This document shows, piece by piece, positions 1-12,599 of a DNA stretch of 64,000 nucleotides (its first letter is position 1; every line of letters starts with the position of its first letter). The translations under genes were made by a program, and so were the position numbers. The stretch spans positions 62,001-126,000 of the forward strand of contig JAECUM010001699.1 of assembly GCA_016617855.1 (NCBI GenBank). The letters run 5' to 3'. This DNA is from Megalonaias nervosa (lineage: Eukaryota; Mollusca; Bivalvia; Unionida; Unionidae). Under the pieces are notes generated by a model that saw nothing but the letters and a program-made list of their open reading frames with translations, searched no databases and was not told the DNA's origin.

Positions 1-2240
1 GCTGGCGTATTTGTATTTATAATTACTAATATGATACAAAATAAATACAGAATTTGAAATACTAGACTAAAAGCGTGTTCTAATATGATTGGAACAAAAA
101 AAGGTGGAGAAACAAAGGTGGAAAAATTAATGTATTAATGAACATCAGAAATATCGTTAAGAGTTGATAGTATTTTGGATTTTAATACATGGAGGAAGAT
201 TTAAAAAATGAAGCATTAGGTCAATCAATAAACAATGGCATAAATTTAAACATCAGTCTTATAACACAATTAGCAGATCAGTTAGAAAAATCCGACTCAA
301 CTGCCTTTGTAAAACCAACGTACTGACGCTCAAATACATAACACTTTTGACGATAATAAAACAACAGTGTGGATCAGAGTATGACGGGAAAATCTACAAA
401 ATTCTCAAAAATGCAGAAAAACAAATAGATGATAACAAGAAAATATTTTGATGCTGTAGATTTATTTACCAAGAGATTAATTACTATATCAACTGCTTTA
501 AAGGTATGTTAAATACTTGCAGGCAATTAAACGATAAATGCTGAAATCACAACTTCAGCAGTTGCAGCGAGAATTAAACAATGAGAAGAAAGATCAAGGT
601 ATCAAATATTAGTTGATGCCTATAAAGCTGAGTGAAAATGTTGGAAGATAGAGTAACAACAATAGTATTACTAAGGAAGAATGACTTTGAAAAAGTCAAT
701 TAAACGCTAGAGGACTTAAGGAGTAAAGTTAATGTGAGTGAAAGTGCGATTAGATCTGTGAAAGCAAAGTACGATTTATATATTTCAGATTTAAGCAATA
801 AAATAAAGTATTTAAAGAATAGGATCCAGTGACTTTAAAAAATGAAGTATCCGCTGGAATAGCCAAAGTCCTAACATATAGTAAAGTAAATACAGATAAA
901 GATTTTATTAATAATATCTGTGTGGTCAGTGAAGTAATGACGAATTAGATAAAAATGTGAATTCTTATGAAGATAGTTTAATGATATAGAACAAAATAGA
1001 CCGACCAAAACACAGACGAAATTAAAAAGAAACCGATGAAACTAAAAAGGAAATTAATATTGATTAAGATAAAAGGATGTTAGCATTATGTAAAAGAACT
1101 GATACAGCTCAATCAGAAATAGTAAAATCATTAACTAAAATAAACCTAGATATTGGGGTAAAGAGTATTGTTATTGCAGTGGATGATATCTTAAAAAACG
1201 AAGACTGATTATAAGACAACAATACATAATTCAAGACTAGATAAATTTGTCGATAAACTAACTGTTAGTATACTACTTTCTGATTTTCGGTATACAGCAA
1301 AGGTATTAATCTGGCTAACACAAGAAGATAACCATATTTTTATTCTAGATATGAACAAAGTAAAACAACATCATTTTCAAACGAGTTTGGGAATATATTA
1401 CCTGGTTTCACAACACCGCAAACCTTAGTAACTATATATAAATTTGACTATGCTCCATCACCTTTTGCTAGATATAAAGTTCACGAGATAGAGACACACC
1501 CCACCCCCCAGTATATTTTTTTATTTATTAAGATTATAAATTTAGTTTTATCTTCAGTTTGATTTTTATAAGCTTAAACTGAATTAGTGGCAAATAATAA
1601 AGTCGTTAGTTTAAAAAATTATGAGTTGGTTATCGTCTTTCTGTCAGCATAGAGTTTGATAATGGTGACATATTACAAATTTACTATCTTTAAAGACGAG
1701 GATGGAATGGTAAGCCAATTTAATTTGCTAGTCTCATTATTTTTTTTATAAATAATGACAGAAATATCATTAAACGTTCGGCTACTTCTGTAGGAGATAT
1801 TTGTGATCTCACTTTTAAATACTGTGGGAAATATAATAAGGTAAATTAAGTCGATGCTTCAGTAATTAGTGAACAATATCTGTATAACATCCGTATTATA
1901 AATTTAGGGGAACGGACAAAAAAGAAGAACAACAGTAAATTGATTCATCTACTAGACTGTCTGTACAAAGACGTTTTGACTACTGAATACGAAAGGCTTT
2001 GCAGGATCATAATTTGAAAGCTATTAAAACATTCAGAAAAGACTGATAAGTAATTAATAGTTATTGATAATAATAAAAAATATCGAAAAAGTTTTAACAG
2101 CGCAAGAACATTTTAAAAAATATTGGTGTATTAGAGTCATCATTGACTAAAATAAACATTGAAACGGAAGCAAAGACTAATGCAATTGTTGATATTTATC
2201 ACAAAGAAACAAAGTTCAAATAAATTTAACTTTTAACTAT
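1..2240 (+). pseudogene. AT-rich decayed coding-like DNA, unrecognised
   Basis: There is no long open frame, but short stretches read like a lysine/asparagine-rich protein broken by many stops and frameshifts. One run begins at an ATG near 189, and another between about 1320 and 1500 reads cleanly for some 55 codons. Two places, about 1130-1200 and 2145-2215, share a Leu-Thr-Lys-Ile-Asn start followed by a related segment, which suggests an internal duplication or two related decayed genes. The stretch ends where LINE-homologous sequence begins near 2245. I do not recognise a family. It could be an old mobile-element or viral-like gene, or simply AT-rich DNA that reads well by chance. Confidence 0.3.
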
Positions 2241-2244
2241 GCTA

Positions 2245-4866
2245 CTTTTGAATTCCGTTATGAACTGCTCATCACCAACACAGTCTTCCGCCTCCATATC
2301 CGAAATAGAACGACATGGATGCATTCCCGATCTAAGTACTGGCATCTCATTGACTACGTGATAGTCAGGAAGAGGGACAGGCAGGATATACGGGTGACCA
2401 AATCCATGTGTGATGCAGAATGTTGGACTGACCACCGCCTTGTACTCTCCAAACTAAACATCCGTATCCAACCTAAAAGACGCCCGCAAGGCTAACCATT
2501 GCCAAGCTGAAGATTCGAACTCCAAATCGACCTTTGTCAGCACTCTAGAAAACCATCTTCAGTCCACCCCTCTGGACACCCAGAATGTGGAGGCAGCCTG
2601 GGCGACCCTTAGATAGCTGGTCTACAACACCGCCACAGACATCTCAGGGCCTTCCCCCAGAAAGCATAAAGATTGGTTTGATGAGAATTGCGAAAATATC
2701 AGGCAGTTGTTGGATGAAAAACATCGCCTACACAAAGCATACCTAAATGATCCAAAGTCCACTTCAAAGAAAGATACCTTCAATAACATCCGCAAGACTG
2801 ATCAACAGAAACTCTGACGGATACAGGACTCACGGCTAAGTAACAAAGCTTATGAGATGGAAAGACACGCTGTCAAGCATGATATGAAGAGATTTTATGA
2901 TGCACTGAATGAAGTCTATGGCCCATCATCATCAGGATTATCCTCTCTCCTCAGTGCGGACGGGAACACACTGATCACAGACATAGAGAAGATCCTCGAA
3001 AGGTGGGCTGAGCACTTCAACTGTATCCTGAACCGCCCAACATTCATTAATGATGAAGCCATTAATCTGCTGCCACAAGTGCCAGTCAATGAATCACTGG
3101 ATGACCCACCAACCATGTTAGAAACCCAGAAAGCAATACGTCTGATTTCTAGTGGCAATGCTCCTGGCTCAGATTCAATAGCAGCAAAGATACACAAGGA
3201 AGACGGTGCAGCTCTGACTGAAAAGCTCCATCAGATGTTTCCTCTCATGTAGCAAAAAGAGACGATCGCACAGGAATTCAAGGATGCTACTATTATACAA
3301 CTGTATAAGCGCAAAAGAAATCTTCAGGCTTGTGACAACTACCGAGGTATCTCTTTGCTTTCCGTTGCAGGTAAGATACTCGCCCGGATTATCCTCAACC
3401 ATCTCACATCACACTTTGACCATGGACTCATACCAGAAGGCCGGTGTGGATTCCATCGACATGGTGTTCTCTGCTAGGCAGTTGCAAGAGAAAAACTAAG
3501 AGCAGAATACTGACCTTTTCTCTACCTATGTCGACCTGACCAAGGCCTTCGACACTGTTAGCAGAGAGGGCCTGTGGAAGATCATGGCCAAATACGGACG
3601 CCCAAGGAAATTTATCACCATGGTGCAGCAATTCCACGATGGTATGGAAGCTAGAATCCGAAACAATGGTACAATGGTGAGACATCAGATCCATTTCCTG
3701 TTTCAGAAGGAGTGAAGCAGGGCTGTATACTGGCTCCAACACTTTTCAGCCTCATGTTCTCAGCCATGCTCACTGATGCCTTCAAAGATGGTGACGTGGG
3801 AATCAGCATCAGATACCGAATTGATAGCAAACTGTTCAACCTCAGGAGGCTCCAAGCAAAAGCTAAGATCACAACAAACATCATCAGAGACTTTATATTT
3901 GCTGATGACTGTGCCCTCAACGCTGGCTCTGAAGCTGACATGCAAAGCAGCGTCGACAAGTTCTCTGACGATGCTTGCACAAATTTCGGCCTTACGATCA
4001 ACACAAAGAAGACTGAAATAATGTATCAGCCAGACACAGAAAAACCGTATGCTGAGCCAAAAATCAGTAAACGGCTACAAACTAAGCGCAATGAACAGGT
4101 TCACCTATCTTGGCAGCACTCTGTCCCAGAATGTCGTAATAGATAACGAAGTTAATGCCAGGTTTGCAAAGGCCAGCGTGCCATTCGGCAGACTACACGA
4201 CAAGGTCTGGAACAGAAGAGGCATTAGTCTTCAGACAAAGTTTAATTGTGCAGAGCGATAGTACTCCCTGTGTTTGTCATACGCCTGCGAAACCTGGACA
4301 GTGTACCAGCGCCATGCAAAGAAGTTGAACCACTTCCACACTACCTGCCTCAGAAGACTCCTAAACATCAGGTGCAAGACAGGATCCCGGATACTGAGGT
4401 CCTTGCCCAAGCAGACCACCGGCTTCCAAAAAAAATCTTTTATGGCGAGCTTGAACCAGGAAAACGCAACAAAGGAGGCCAGAGAAAACGATACAAGGAC
4501 ACCCTGAAGACGTCATTGAAGAACTTTGGCATTAGCTATGACACGTGGGAGCAGACTGCCCAGGATAGGGTCGCTTGGCGCTCTTCCATCACTAAAGGTG
4601 CTGAAGCTTGCGAGGCCAAAAGGACAGCCGTGGCAGAACAACAGAGGCAGGCCAGGAAATCCCGAGCCAGTAACTCCATGATCAGCGTTGCTACCATCCC
4701 ATGTCCACAATGCCACAGAACATTCAGGGCGCACATCGGCCTCATCGGCCACCTACGCACCCACAGACCATTTGTTCCCGATAAAACACTGGATGACAAA
4801 AGTGGTCCTCATCGACTTCATATACACTACACTACATATAATAAAGTCATAGACAGGACATTTTGA
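2245..4866 (+). mobile_element. 5'-truncated, broken LINE (APE endonuclease, reverse transcriptase, C2H2 finger)
   Basis: This is a non-LTR retrotransposon copy with many frameshifts and stops. It enters in the C-terminal part of the apurinic-type endonuclease: WTDHRLVLSKLN near 2425-2455 carries the terminal DH pair. The linker follows, then reverse transcriptase blocks: NAPGSD near 3155, DNYRGISLLSVAGKILARI near 3330-3390, DLTKAFDTVSREGL near 3535, EGVKQGCILAPTLFS near 3708-3750, and an intact FADD catalytic box (FIFADDCALNAG) near 3895. The thumb region contains YLGSTLS. The end is a C2H2 finger, CPQCHRTF then HLRTHR, near 4710-4765, before a stop at 4864. Related ORFs in databases are often labelled craniofacial development protein 2-like. 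It is the same family as the copies at 5092-9130 and 48481-50410. It cannot be functional. Confidence 0.88.
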
Positions 4867-5091
4867 ATTAATATATTCTTCTTTAGATTTCCTAAACAAG
4901 CAAATTGCAACGAAATATATGTGCTTAATAATAATGTAGAACAGACTCACCTAAAAAAATATCCAACATATGTAATAGTACTTTAATATTATCGCGGGTG
5001 GGCTTACCGATTAGAGCTGGGTACCACGAAAAATTTTATATAGAGGTATACCGTGGTATTTCTGCATATTCCGCGATACGTACCAAGGTAT
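4867..5091. other. Spacer between LINEs, start of possible hAT-like element
   Basis: No gene is seen. The sequence TAGAGCTGGG at 5012-5021 may be the left terminus of a DNA transposon (see 5012-10098). The first copy of a 13-bp duplication, CGTACCAAGGTAT, lies at 5079-5091. Confidence 0.5.
5079..5091. repeat. Target-site duplication, left copy
   Basis: CGTACCAAGGTAT is repeated exactly at 9131-9143. It brackets the LINE and defines its ends. Confidence 0.85.
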
Positions 5092-8000
5092 CGTCGTCGG
5101 CATCCGTCCGTCTTCGAGAGACGATGGTGTAGCTTCCGGTTGGGTGTTCTATCTGCACCTTCGCGAGTGGCTGAAGAGTCCGACCCTAGAGTGACAGCCT
5201 CTGTTGCACTTGCTGCAGATGAACGTCGATGTTTATTGAGGCTGTTGTTGTTTCGCCTTTCTCCTGGCTCTCTTTGTAGCGAGGTTTGTGTTTATCCTTT
5301 CCTCGGCTTTCTGAACGCCCTGTCTGACAGCAAGGCGCCAGGCGGAGCGGTCATCAGCACAGCTCTCCCAGTTGTTGACGTTGATGTTGGCCGTCTTCAT
5401 GTCCTTCTTGCAGACGTCTTTGTAACGCAGACGTGGCTGTCCAGTCAGTCGTGTGCCTTCTGCTAGCTGGCCGTATAGCAGGTCCTTGGGAATGCGGCCT
5501 GGATCCATTCTCTTGACGTGGCCGAGCCAGCGAAGGCGCCTCTCGCTGAGGATGGTGAACATGCTGTTCATGCTGGCGCGTTCCAGAACCTCAGTATTGG
5601 GTACTTTGTCCTGCCACTGGATGTGCAGAATGCGCCGCAGGCATCTCAAGTTAAAGCTGTTGAGTTTTCTTTCATGGCTCGTGTGGGTGGTCCATGCCTC
5701 GCTGCTGTAGAGGAGTGTGCTGAGCACGCAGGCCTGGTAGACGCGCAGTTTGGTCTTCTCAGTGAGGTTGGCGTTGTTCCAGACCCTCTGGTTCAGTCTG
5801 GCCATAACTGCTGCTGCCTTGGCAATACTGCCATTCACCTCAGCATCAATGGAGAGCGAGTTGGAGATGGTGGACCCAAGATATGTGTAGTTCTCAACAA
5901 CTTTAAGGTTGTACCCATCGATGGTGATGGTTGGAGGGGAGTCTGCATCCTGCGCCATGATATTCGTCTTCTTCAAACTGATGGTCAGTCTGAACTCTTT
6001 GCAGGCGTGGGAGAGGCGACATACCAGCTGATGAAGTCCATCTTCCGTACGTGATGTCAAGGCTGCATCGTCGGCGAAGAGCAATTCACGGATGAGAACC
6101 TCTGTGACTTTAGTCTTTGCACGGAGACGAGCGATGTTGAACAGCTTGCCGTTAGCCCTGGTGTGGATATACACTCCCTCGCTGCAGTCCTTGAAGGCGT
6201 ACTGGAGGAGCATGGAGAAGAAGATAGCAAAGAGGGTCGGCGCAAGGACACAGCCCTGCTTCACTCCACTGCTGACTGGGAAGGCCTCTGATGTTGCGCC
6301 GTTGAAGCACACTGTGCTTTGCATGTTCTGGTGAAACGATGTGATGACAGCGAGCAGTCGTGGGAGGGCAGCCGATCTTCTCCAGGAGCCTGAAGAGTCC
6401 GCTCTGGCTGACCGGGTCAAACGCCTTTGTCAGGTCTATGAAGGCAATGTAGAGGGGCATCTGCTGCTCATGACACTTTTCCTGCAGCTGGCGTAGTGAG
6501 AAGATCATGTCTACAGTTGACCGGCCGGCTCGGAAGCCACACTGGGATTCTGGGTAGATGCGGGAGGCTAGGGTGTGCAAGCGCACCAGTGCGACACGTG
6601 CGAAAGCCTTTCCGACGATACTGAGGAGGGAGATGCCCCGGTAGTTGTTGCAGTCGCTGCTGTCTCCTTTGTTCTTGTACAAAGTGATGATGTTGGCGTC
6701 TCGCATGTCCTGGGGGATGTGTCCCTGCTCCCAGCAGAGGCAGAGGAGTTCGTACAAGGGCTGGAGTAGTGCTGGTTTCCCGTTCTTGAGGACTTCAGGT
6801 GGGATGCCGTCACTCCCAGGGGCCTTCCCACAAGCGAGGCAGTCGATGGCTTTTCTTAGCTCTTCCAGGGAGGGCGGAGTGTCTAGTTCCTCCATGACTG
6901 GCAGGTCTGGTGACGACGTTTTGGGTTGCATACAGCTCAAGATAGTGCTCAACCCAGCGCTGCAGCTGTTTCCCCTGGTCTGTGATGACTACGCCCGTCT
7001 TGAACTTGAGGAAAGGGGCGGTCTTGAAGGATGGGGGACCTGTCGCCTTCTTGATACCCTCGTACATGCCTCTTGCATCCCCAGTGTCGGCAGCTGTTTG
7101 TATGCTGGTGCAGATGTTCAGCCAATAGGTGCTGGCGCAGTGGCGGGCGGTCCGCTGGGCATTGTTTCTGGCAATCCTGAGGGCTTGCAGTGTACTAGGG
7201 CTAGGCGCAGCCTTGTAAGCCAGAAGGGCTTTCCTCTTTGCCTTAGTCACGGGCTCCATTGCCTCCCAGCTGGCCTCATACCAGTCGGTATTTTTGCGCT
7301 CCTTCGGCAGTAATGGCTGAATTGTACACAGCGTCTCGGAGGTGGGACCTCTTGGAGTCGATGGTGTCATCAGGTGTCTCTTTGGTGAGAGCCTCCTGCA
7401 GCTTGCTTATGAACTGCTGCATCTTCTCTGGTTTGCTTGCACAGCATGTGTTTATGCGTGAGCGACCCTTCTTCTTGGCGTGGTGCTGCTTCTTGGGTAT
7501 TATTCGCACCTTGCTGGCCACGAGGGAGTGGTCCGTGTCGCAGTCGGCGCTGTGGTAGCTGCGGGTGAGGAGGACACTGGCCAGTTCCGCACGCCTTGTG
7601 ATGACGAGGTCTAGCTGGTGCCAGTGGCGGGAACGTGGGTGTCTCCATGACACCTGGTGGATTTCCTTGCATTTGAAGTAGGTGTTGGTCACGCATAGGC
7701 TGTGGGAACAGCACATCTCCAGCAGTCGCTGACCGTTCTCATTGATCTTGCCCCTTCCATGAAAGCCGAGACAGGTGGGCCAGGCCTCGTGGTCAGCTCC
7801 CACTCTAGCATTGAAGTCTCCTAGTAGGTAGAGGCCTTCACTGTTGGGGATACTGGATATTGCTTGATCCAGAGCCTCGTAGAACTGGTCTTTCTCCTCT
7901 AGTGTGGAGCAGAGGGTTGTGGCGTACACGCTGAAGATGTTGACTGGGCCTGAGGATATTGACAGCCGGAGGGCAAGGATCCTCTCAATGCCTGATGATG

Positions 8001-9130
8001 GAGGCTCAATGAAGGCGACGAGCGTGTTCTTTACAGCGAAGCCGACACCATGCTGCCTAGGTTCGTCGGAGGACTTTCCTTGCCAAAAGAAGGTGTAGTT
8101 GGTTTCCCTGATGGTGCCGCTGTCAGCCAGTCTGGTCTCCTGAAGGCAGGCAATGTCGACGTTCAGTCGGGAGAGTTCCCTGTCAATTACGGCAGTCTTC
8201 CGTGCGTCGTCAATCTGCTGAAGGTCATCGGTAAGTCCAGGACACATGGTCCTGACGTTCCAGCTTGCAAAACGAAGAGCTGGAGTCTTCTTTTCTCTTC
8301 ATTGAATCTTGCCTGGTGCGGAGTTTGTGGCCTGCTTGTCGAGATAGTTCCCTAAGCTCCACGCACCCAGTGAAGCAGGCAGGCCATGGCGGGACAGCAC
8401 CTTACTGTCTGGGGGCTGCCCAGCTTGAGGCGGACGGTAGCTGTCCAATGAGACATGGCGGTCTCTCCCACCGTCGGAAGCAACCCCTGGCGCCACGCTC
8501 TACGCCAATCGAGCTATTGCTTATAACTGGTAAACTGCTGCTTCCCGTGTTGTGCCGGCGCCTTACGACGCTGGAGTGTCCTCTCCAGTGGAGCTACAGA
8601 GCCTGGGCAGGGTAGTATGGAGAATCAGCTGTTGCCCATGCAGCAGATCCCCCCTCTCCACGCAGCTTGTGTTCCCAAGGGAACGACAAATGCCGATACA
8701 ACTTGGCACCAACAGCATCGCAGGAGTTGCCGGAATAACATTGGAGTCAATGTCAGACCGCCTTAGGGACTCCGTCTCCGGATTCTCTGTCGGGGTTTAC
8801 TCCCTTATCCTTTCCCGTGAGTGGGTATAGCCGCAAGGCAGCGGAGGTTTGGGATCAGAGTTTTTCTTCTCCTAGATGAGCAACCATCCAAGGTTTACGA
8901 GCCCCATCTACCCAAAGCGACTGGTTTTAAGGCGCCAGTGACCGCCTTCACCCCTTCTCATGTTAGTGGAAACATGGTCCGCCGGACTTAGGAGCTAAGC
9001 CACTCGCGAAGGCCAGGAGCTGGATTTTAGTTGACCGAGGCGATCAGAGACGCAAGCCGTATGGGGCATTTCTGGAGGAGTGGGGCGCTTGTCTCCCATT
9101 CCCACCCCGGCAATGTCAACCTTGGACCAC
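5092..9130 (-). mobile_element. Near full-length LINE (APE endonuclease, RT, C2HC finger), 4.04 kb
   Basis: A minus-strand non-LTR retrotransposon bounded by a perfect 13-bp target-site duplication. The 5' untranslated part is 9130 to about 8497. An N-terminal segment opens at an ATG ending at 8496, and an in-frame TGA at 8299-8301 separates it from the endonuclease. The endonuclease shows ASWNVRTM (near 8270-8247), CLQETRL, LGDFNARVG and DTDHSLV. Frameshifts lie near 7313, 6920 and 6360. Reverse transcriptase blocks include GKAPGSDGIP, NNYRGISLLS, FIDLTKAFDPVS, SGVKQGCVLAPTLF and an intact FADD box. A stop at 5233 cuts off a C-terminal finger, CSKCNRGC then HSRRC, which still reads in frame to a TAG at 5149. 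The 3' end is a short CGACGACGAT-like tail. The family is the same as 2245-4866. Three frameshifts and two stops make it inactive, but the intact TSD points to a fairly recent insertion. Confidence 0.92.
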
Positions 9131-9143
9131 CGTACCAAGGTAT
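9131..9143. repeat. Target-site duplication, right copy
   Basis: Second copy of CGTACCAAGGTAT. Joining it to the left flank restores an uninterrupted GTAT/ATAC-rich sequence. Confidence 0.85.
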
Positions 9144-9436
9144 ACCGCAATTATATTAGGCATCGGTAATTAAATGTTTTGCGGCAGGAATCGGACACTT
9201 TTAAAAAGAATCCGTCTGTCATTAGCTGTAAAAATATCTTGCTATGATTTATAGCAAAATAACATCATATCATGTCCATCATATTGTTGAAAAAAAGTAG
9301 TTATCATGAAATCAAAGAAAATAAAATATCTTAGTTCAATAGACCCCCTCCCCCTCAAAAAATTAAAAGGTCAGAAACTTATAGTTGATGAATTTCGTAC
9401 GTGTATATTAATTGTTACATAAGATGTAATCTAAAA

Positions 9437-9441
<5 letters not shown>

Positions 9442-9480
<39 letters not shown>

Positions 9481-9784
9481 AGAATTTTTAACGTAGCTTT
9501 AACAATTTTTCAGTCATATCGCTACGATGTCTGCAGTGTGGCAGTTTATAGTGATGTCTAGCACTGGGGCATCATGCCGCAGACATGTGATATGATGTCC
9601 CACCCAGTCACATTATCCTGACACCAGGCCTACCAGTCCTAACACTAACCTCTTAATGTTGAGCGCCAAGCGAGGCAGCTGTTAGTACAATTTGTCTAAA
9701 TTTTTGGTATGACTCGGCAGGGGTTCGAACCCTCGACCTCCCGCATCCCAGGCGGACGCCCTAACCACTAGGCCACCGGAGCGG
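9442..9784 (-). mobile_element. SINE-A copy 1 (tRNA-derived), with 12-bp TSD
   Basis: Read on the minus strand, the element starts near 9784 with a tRNA-like head: an A-box-like GGCCTAGTGGTTAGG and a perfect B-box GGTTCGAACCC. These are the internal RNA polymerase III promoter elements. A body of about 200 bp follows, and the copy ends in a dinucleotide tail (TG on the plus strand, 9442-9477). The direct repeat TCTAAAATCTGT lies at 9430-9441 and 9785-9796. The same family occurs at 32816-33133 and 42260-42497. Confidence 0.85.
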
Positions 9785-9796
9785 TCTAAAATCTGT

Positions 9797-10268
9797 AACT
9801 AAAGTGGGATGATAAAGCTTACAATATGGCTGACACCCTGTAAAAGACATTGTGCTGACATTAGAGAATTTATTGATAAAAATAGAAAGTATTAAAAGTG
9901 AAGCCTACACTTTACTAGTTACAGTATTGATATGATAGGCAGGGAAACTATGAGTGGGCTGCCAACACCCGGGCAAGATATTTATCATAGATAGCCAGTA
10001 AACATAAACACACTTACTCAACAAACGAGAAAATATCTGGTATGTACCACCGAAAAAAACCTTGATAAACCGGTATAAAGGTAATACCCCTCACTCTAGT
10101 ACCCATTATATAGGTGGTAGTAGATATGTTCCAACAGTCAGGATTAGGGGTTCTAGATAGGTCCATATATTTTACAACCAAAATTCTGGATTGGGATCTT
10201 TGTCTATGTCTGGCACAGAGTTAAAATTAATAGTAGAGTGTCTTTAAAGCCAGAAATGAGAGATTACG

Positions 10269-10301
<33 letters not shown>

Positions 10302-12560
10302 TATCCTTATTTATAGAGGGTAACTAAATTAGTCGAGTACAACTAATCTGCCTTAAGCTTTCTACTACATACATAATTTACAAAGTGTTTTCACTCATAT
10401 ACAGAGGAAGTATCATTTGTGATGCTCTCTCTCTCTCTCTCATATAAATAAATAAGTGCTTATTTTAATTATTGATATGATTATATTTTCATTGTTATTT
10501 GAGTAATGTGTTTACACCATTTTATGTTGCTTTCAGCATAAACACCAATTATTTTTATTCTTATGTCTGGCCATCTTTAAGGTAACATTGTCATAATAGA
10601 TAATATATTGACATTAAATTGGTCAACTTCCATCGTTTTTGCTTTGTAAGTATTACAAGTACTTTGCTTTTGTCTGTATTAGAACCATCCCATTTTCCTT
10701 GCACCAGAACACCAAGCTTACTCTTAGCTGTCTATGGTTTTGATTAAATCCCATTTCCTTGCACCAGAATATCAAACTTATTCACCGCTGTCTGTAGTTT
10801 TGATTTGATCCCATTTACTTGGTCCATTTAACCAGCTGTACGTTGAATGTTTATATTGATGGAGTCTGATAATATGACTAATGACTATTGATACTCAGCT
10901 GGTCATTCATCATTCTTGTCTAGTCCACACGATGAACGGCAAAAGAGATGTACAAGCAGCTTTATATGATAGAAGTTAGGACGTATAGAAAAGTGTCAAC
11001 CAAGCGGAATACAAATGGAACTGAAATCGCTCAGATGCAGACCTAAAAAAAAAACATTCTTCTGATAGATTTGTTTTACATAGGTTTACACAAGGGTACG
11101 GGAGTGTTTATAGATATACAATATGCTGTACCAAACAAACACACATTTTTCATAATTCAATAGTTTTTTGTTGTTTTTTTAAAAATAAGTTTTCATTTTT
11201 GATTTCAAGAACCAAAGATAGATAGATATCCTTTCCTGCGCAGTTTCGCTTTTTGAAGTGGACGTTTGCCCAATTTACGTTTTTTTCAATAAAGAATGAT
11301 TTCGATATCGTACACGTTTTCTTTTTTTGCTCACTCTTTTTAACTCAAGCAAGTAAAAATTCATTTGTACAATTCTCCGTTCATGGATTTCTTGGATGAT
11401 CCTGGACAAAGAACTCTTGCTTTTAACCAACTTTTTGGCACGATCTGATTTATGTATTTGTCTAGAGTTTGGGTAAATTCTGACAAAAGTGTCTCTACTA
11501 ATTTACCTACAAGGTCACTTCTGAAGTCCTGTTATGTATTTGTTTCGTCTTTCAGGGCTTCTTAATATGTTCTTTTTGAAAAATTTTATACATCTCAGAT
11601 TTAGTTTGGTCTGTTTGGATTCATGTCTGACAATATATTCAGTAAGGCCAGGTAGGATGTTAGTATCACTTATCAAGGTATAATTAGTTGTCCTGATTAG
11701 GAGAAGAATATTTGTGTATCTGGTTGGTCTGATTGCTATTGAGTTTGTATGTTTATATATTGGCTCTTAGGATGATATCATACTGAACATAAACCAAATT
11801 CAGTTCCATTTTGATTATATACAGCTGTTGTTTGCAGCTGCCGCAGACCTGGTGACTGGGTTTGCCTGGAAGTTGTGGTACAAAGTCAACGGTTAACCAG
11901 ACATTAAGTAACAAAGTCAGCTTGCACTTCGTGGGATTTTTGTTCGTGAGGAAATATACCACATCTCAGAGGCTTACTCATAAGTATCTGGTGTCGGGGA
12001 GAGAAGCGAAGAGAAGTAAGAAAACAGTTTAATAGTGCTCCTGTGTAGACTTTTGTCTGCTACTAAACTTTAAATTCTTTAATACCTTGTACATGAAGGA
12101 AAAACAGAGGTCGCATGTGACTTTATTAGCCGATTATTGAAGGACCTGAATAAAAACGAAATTTTGATTGGATCACACGAAGATTTATCGACTATGATCC
12201 CCCTTTTTTTGGGGGGGGGGGGGCAGAGCGTAGTACGTGACGTCCCCAGCCTATCTATACGTATGTGAAGTATTTTTTCCTTTTCTGCGCGATATGTTCA
12301 GTTCTACAGGGACTACCTTCGCCAAACATTACCGGTTCTTGATGATAGAAAGAAGCCTTCGATATTGGGGTCAAAAGGTAAAAAATCAAAATAATAGAAT
12401 GGAAAAAGAAAAACTTTTCCCGCACAATAGCATTAGTTCTTACATTACAAACCTACACAAAACTTTGTGGATGGCTTATGCTTGATGTTGAAAAAAAAAA
12501 AAGCATATTGATTTTGGCGCCAAAGCTGAATGGTCAGGTCACTGTGACTAAAAGAAGAAC
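9797..12560. other. Non-coding stretch with simple repeats
   Basis: No gene is supported. It contains an (AAT)n run at 10269-10300, a CT run near 10424-10440, and an imperfect tandem repeat of about 64 bp at 10680-10825 whose units carry CCCATTTCCTTGCACCAG. There is a homopolymer T/G tract at 12201-12222. ORFs of 69 to 82 codons here show no family signature. Confidence 0.5.
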
Positions 12561-12599
12561 AACGGTTCTTGCAGAACAGAACATAACAAAACTTTTATT

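Larger units (their letters stand above)
5012..10098. mobile_element. Possible hAT-like non-autonomous element, split by a LINE and a SINE
   Basis: The left edge reads TAGAGCTGGGTACC. The reverse complement of the right edge (10087-10098) reads TAGAGTGAGGGG. Both edges continue with repeated GGTATACCG/GGTATTACC-like words. Imperfect termini of this style are seen in hAT-type elements. No transposase and no convincing 8-bp target-site duplication were seen. Taking out the LINE (5092-9130) and the SINE (9442-9784) leaves about 0.7 kb. This is inference from terminal similarity only. Confidence 0.3.

Noticed and set aside
5453..8830. Plus-strand ORFs of 64 to 222 codons across the LINE
   Set aside because: They are antisense shadows of the minus-strand endonuclease/RT frames.
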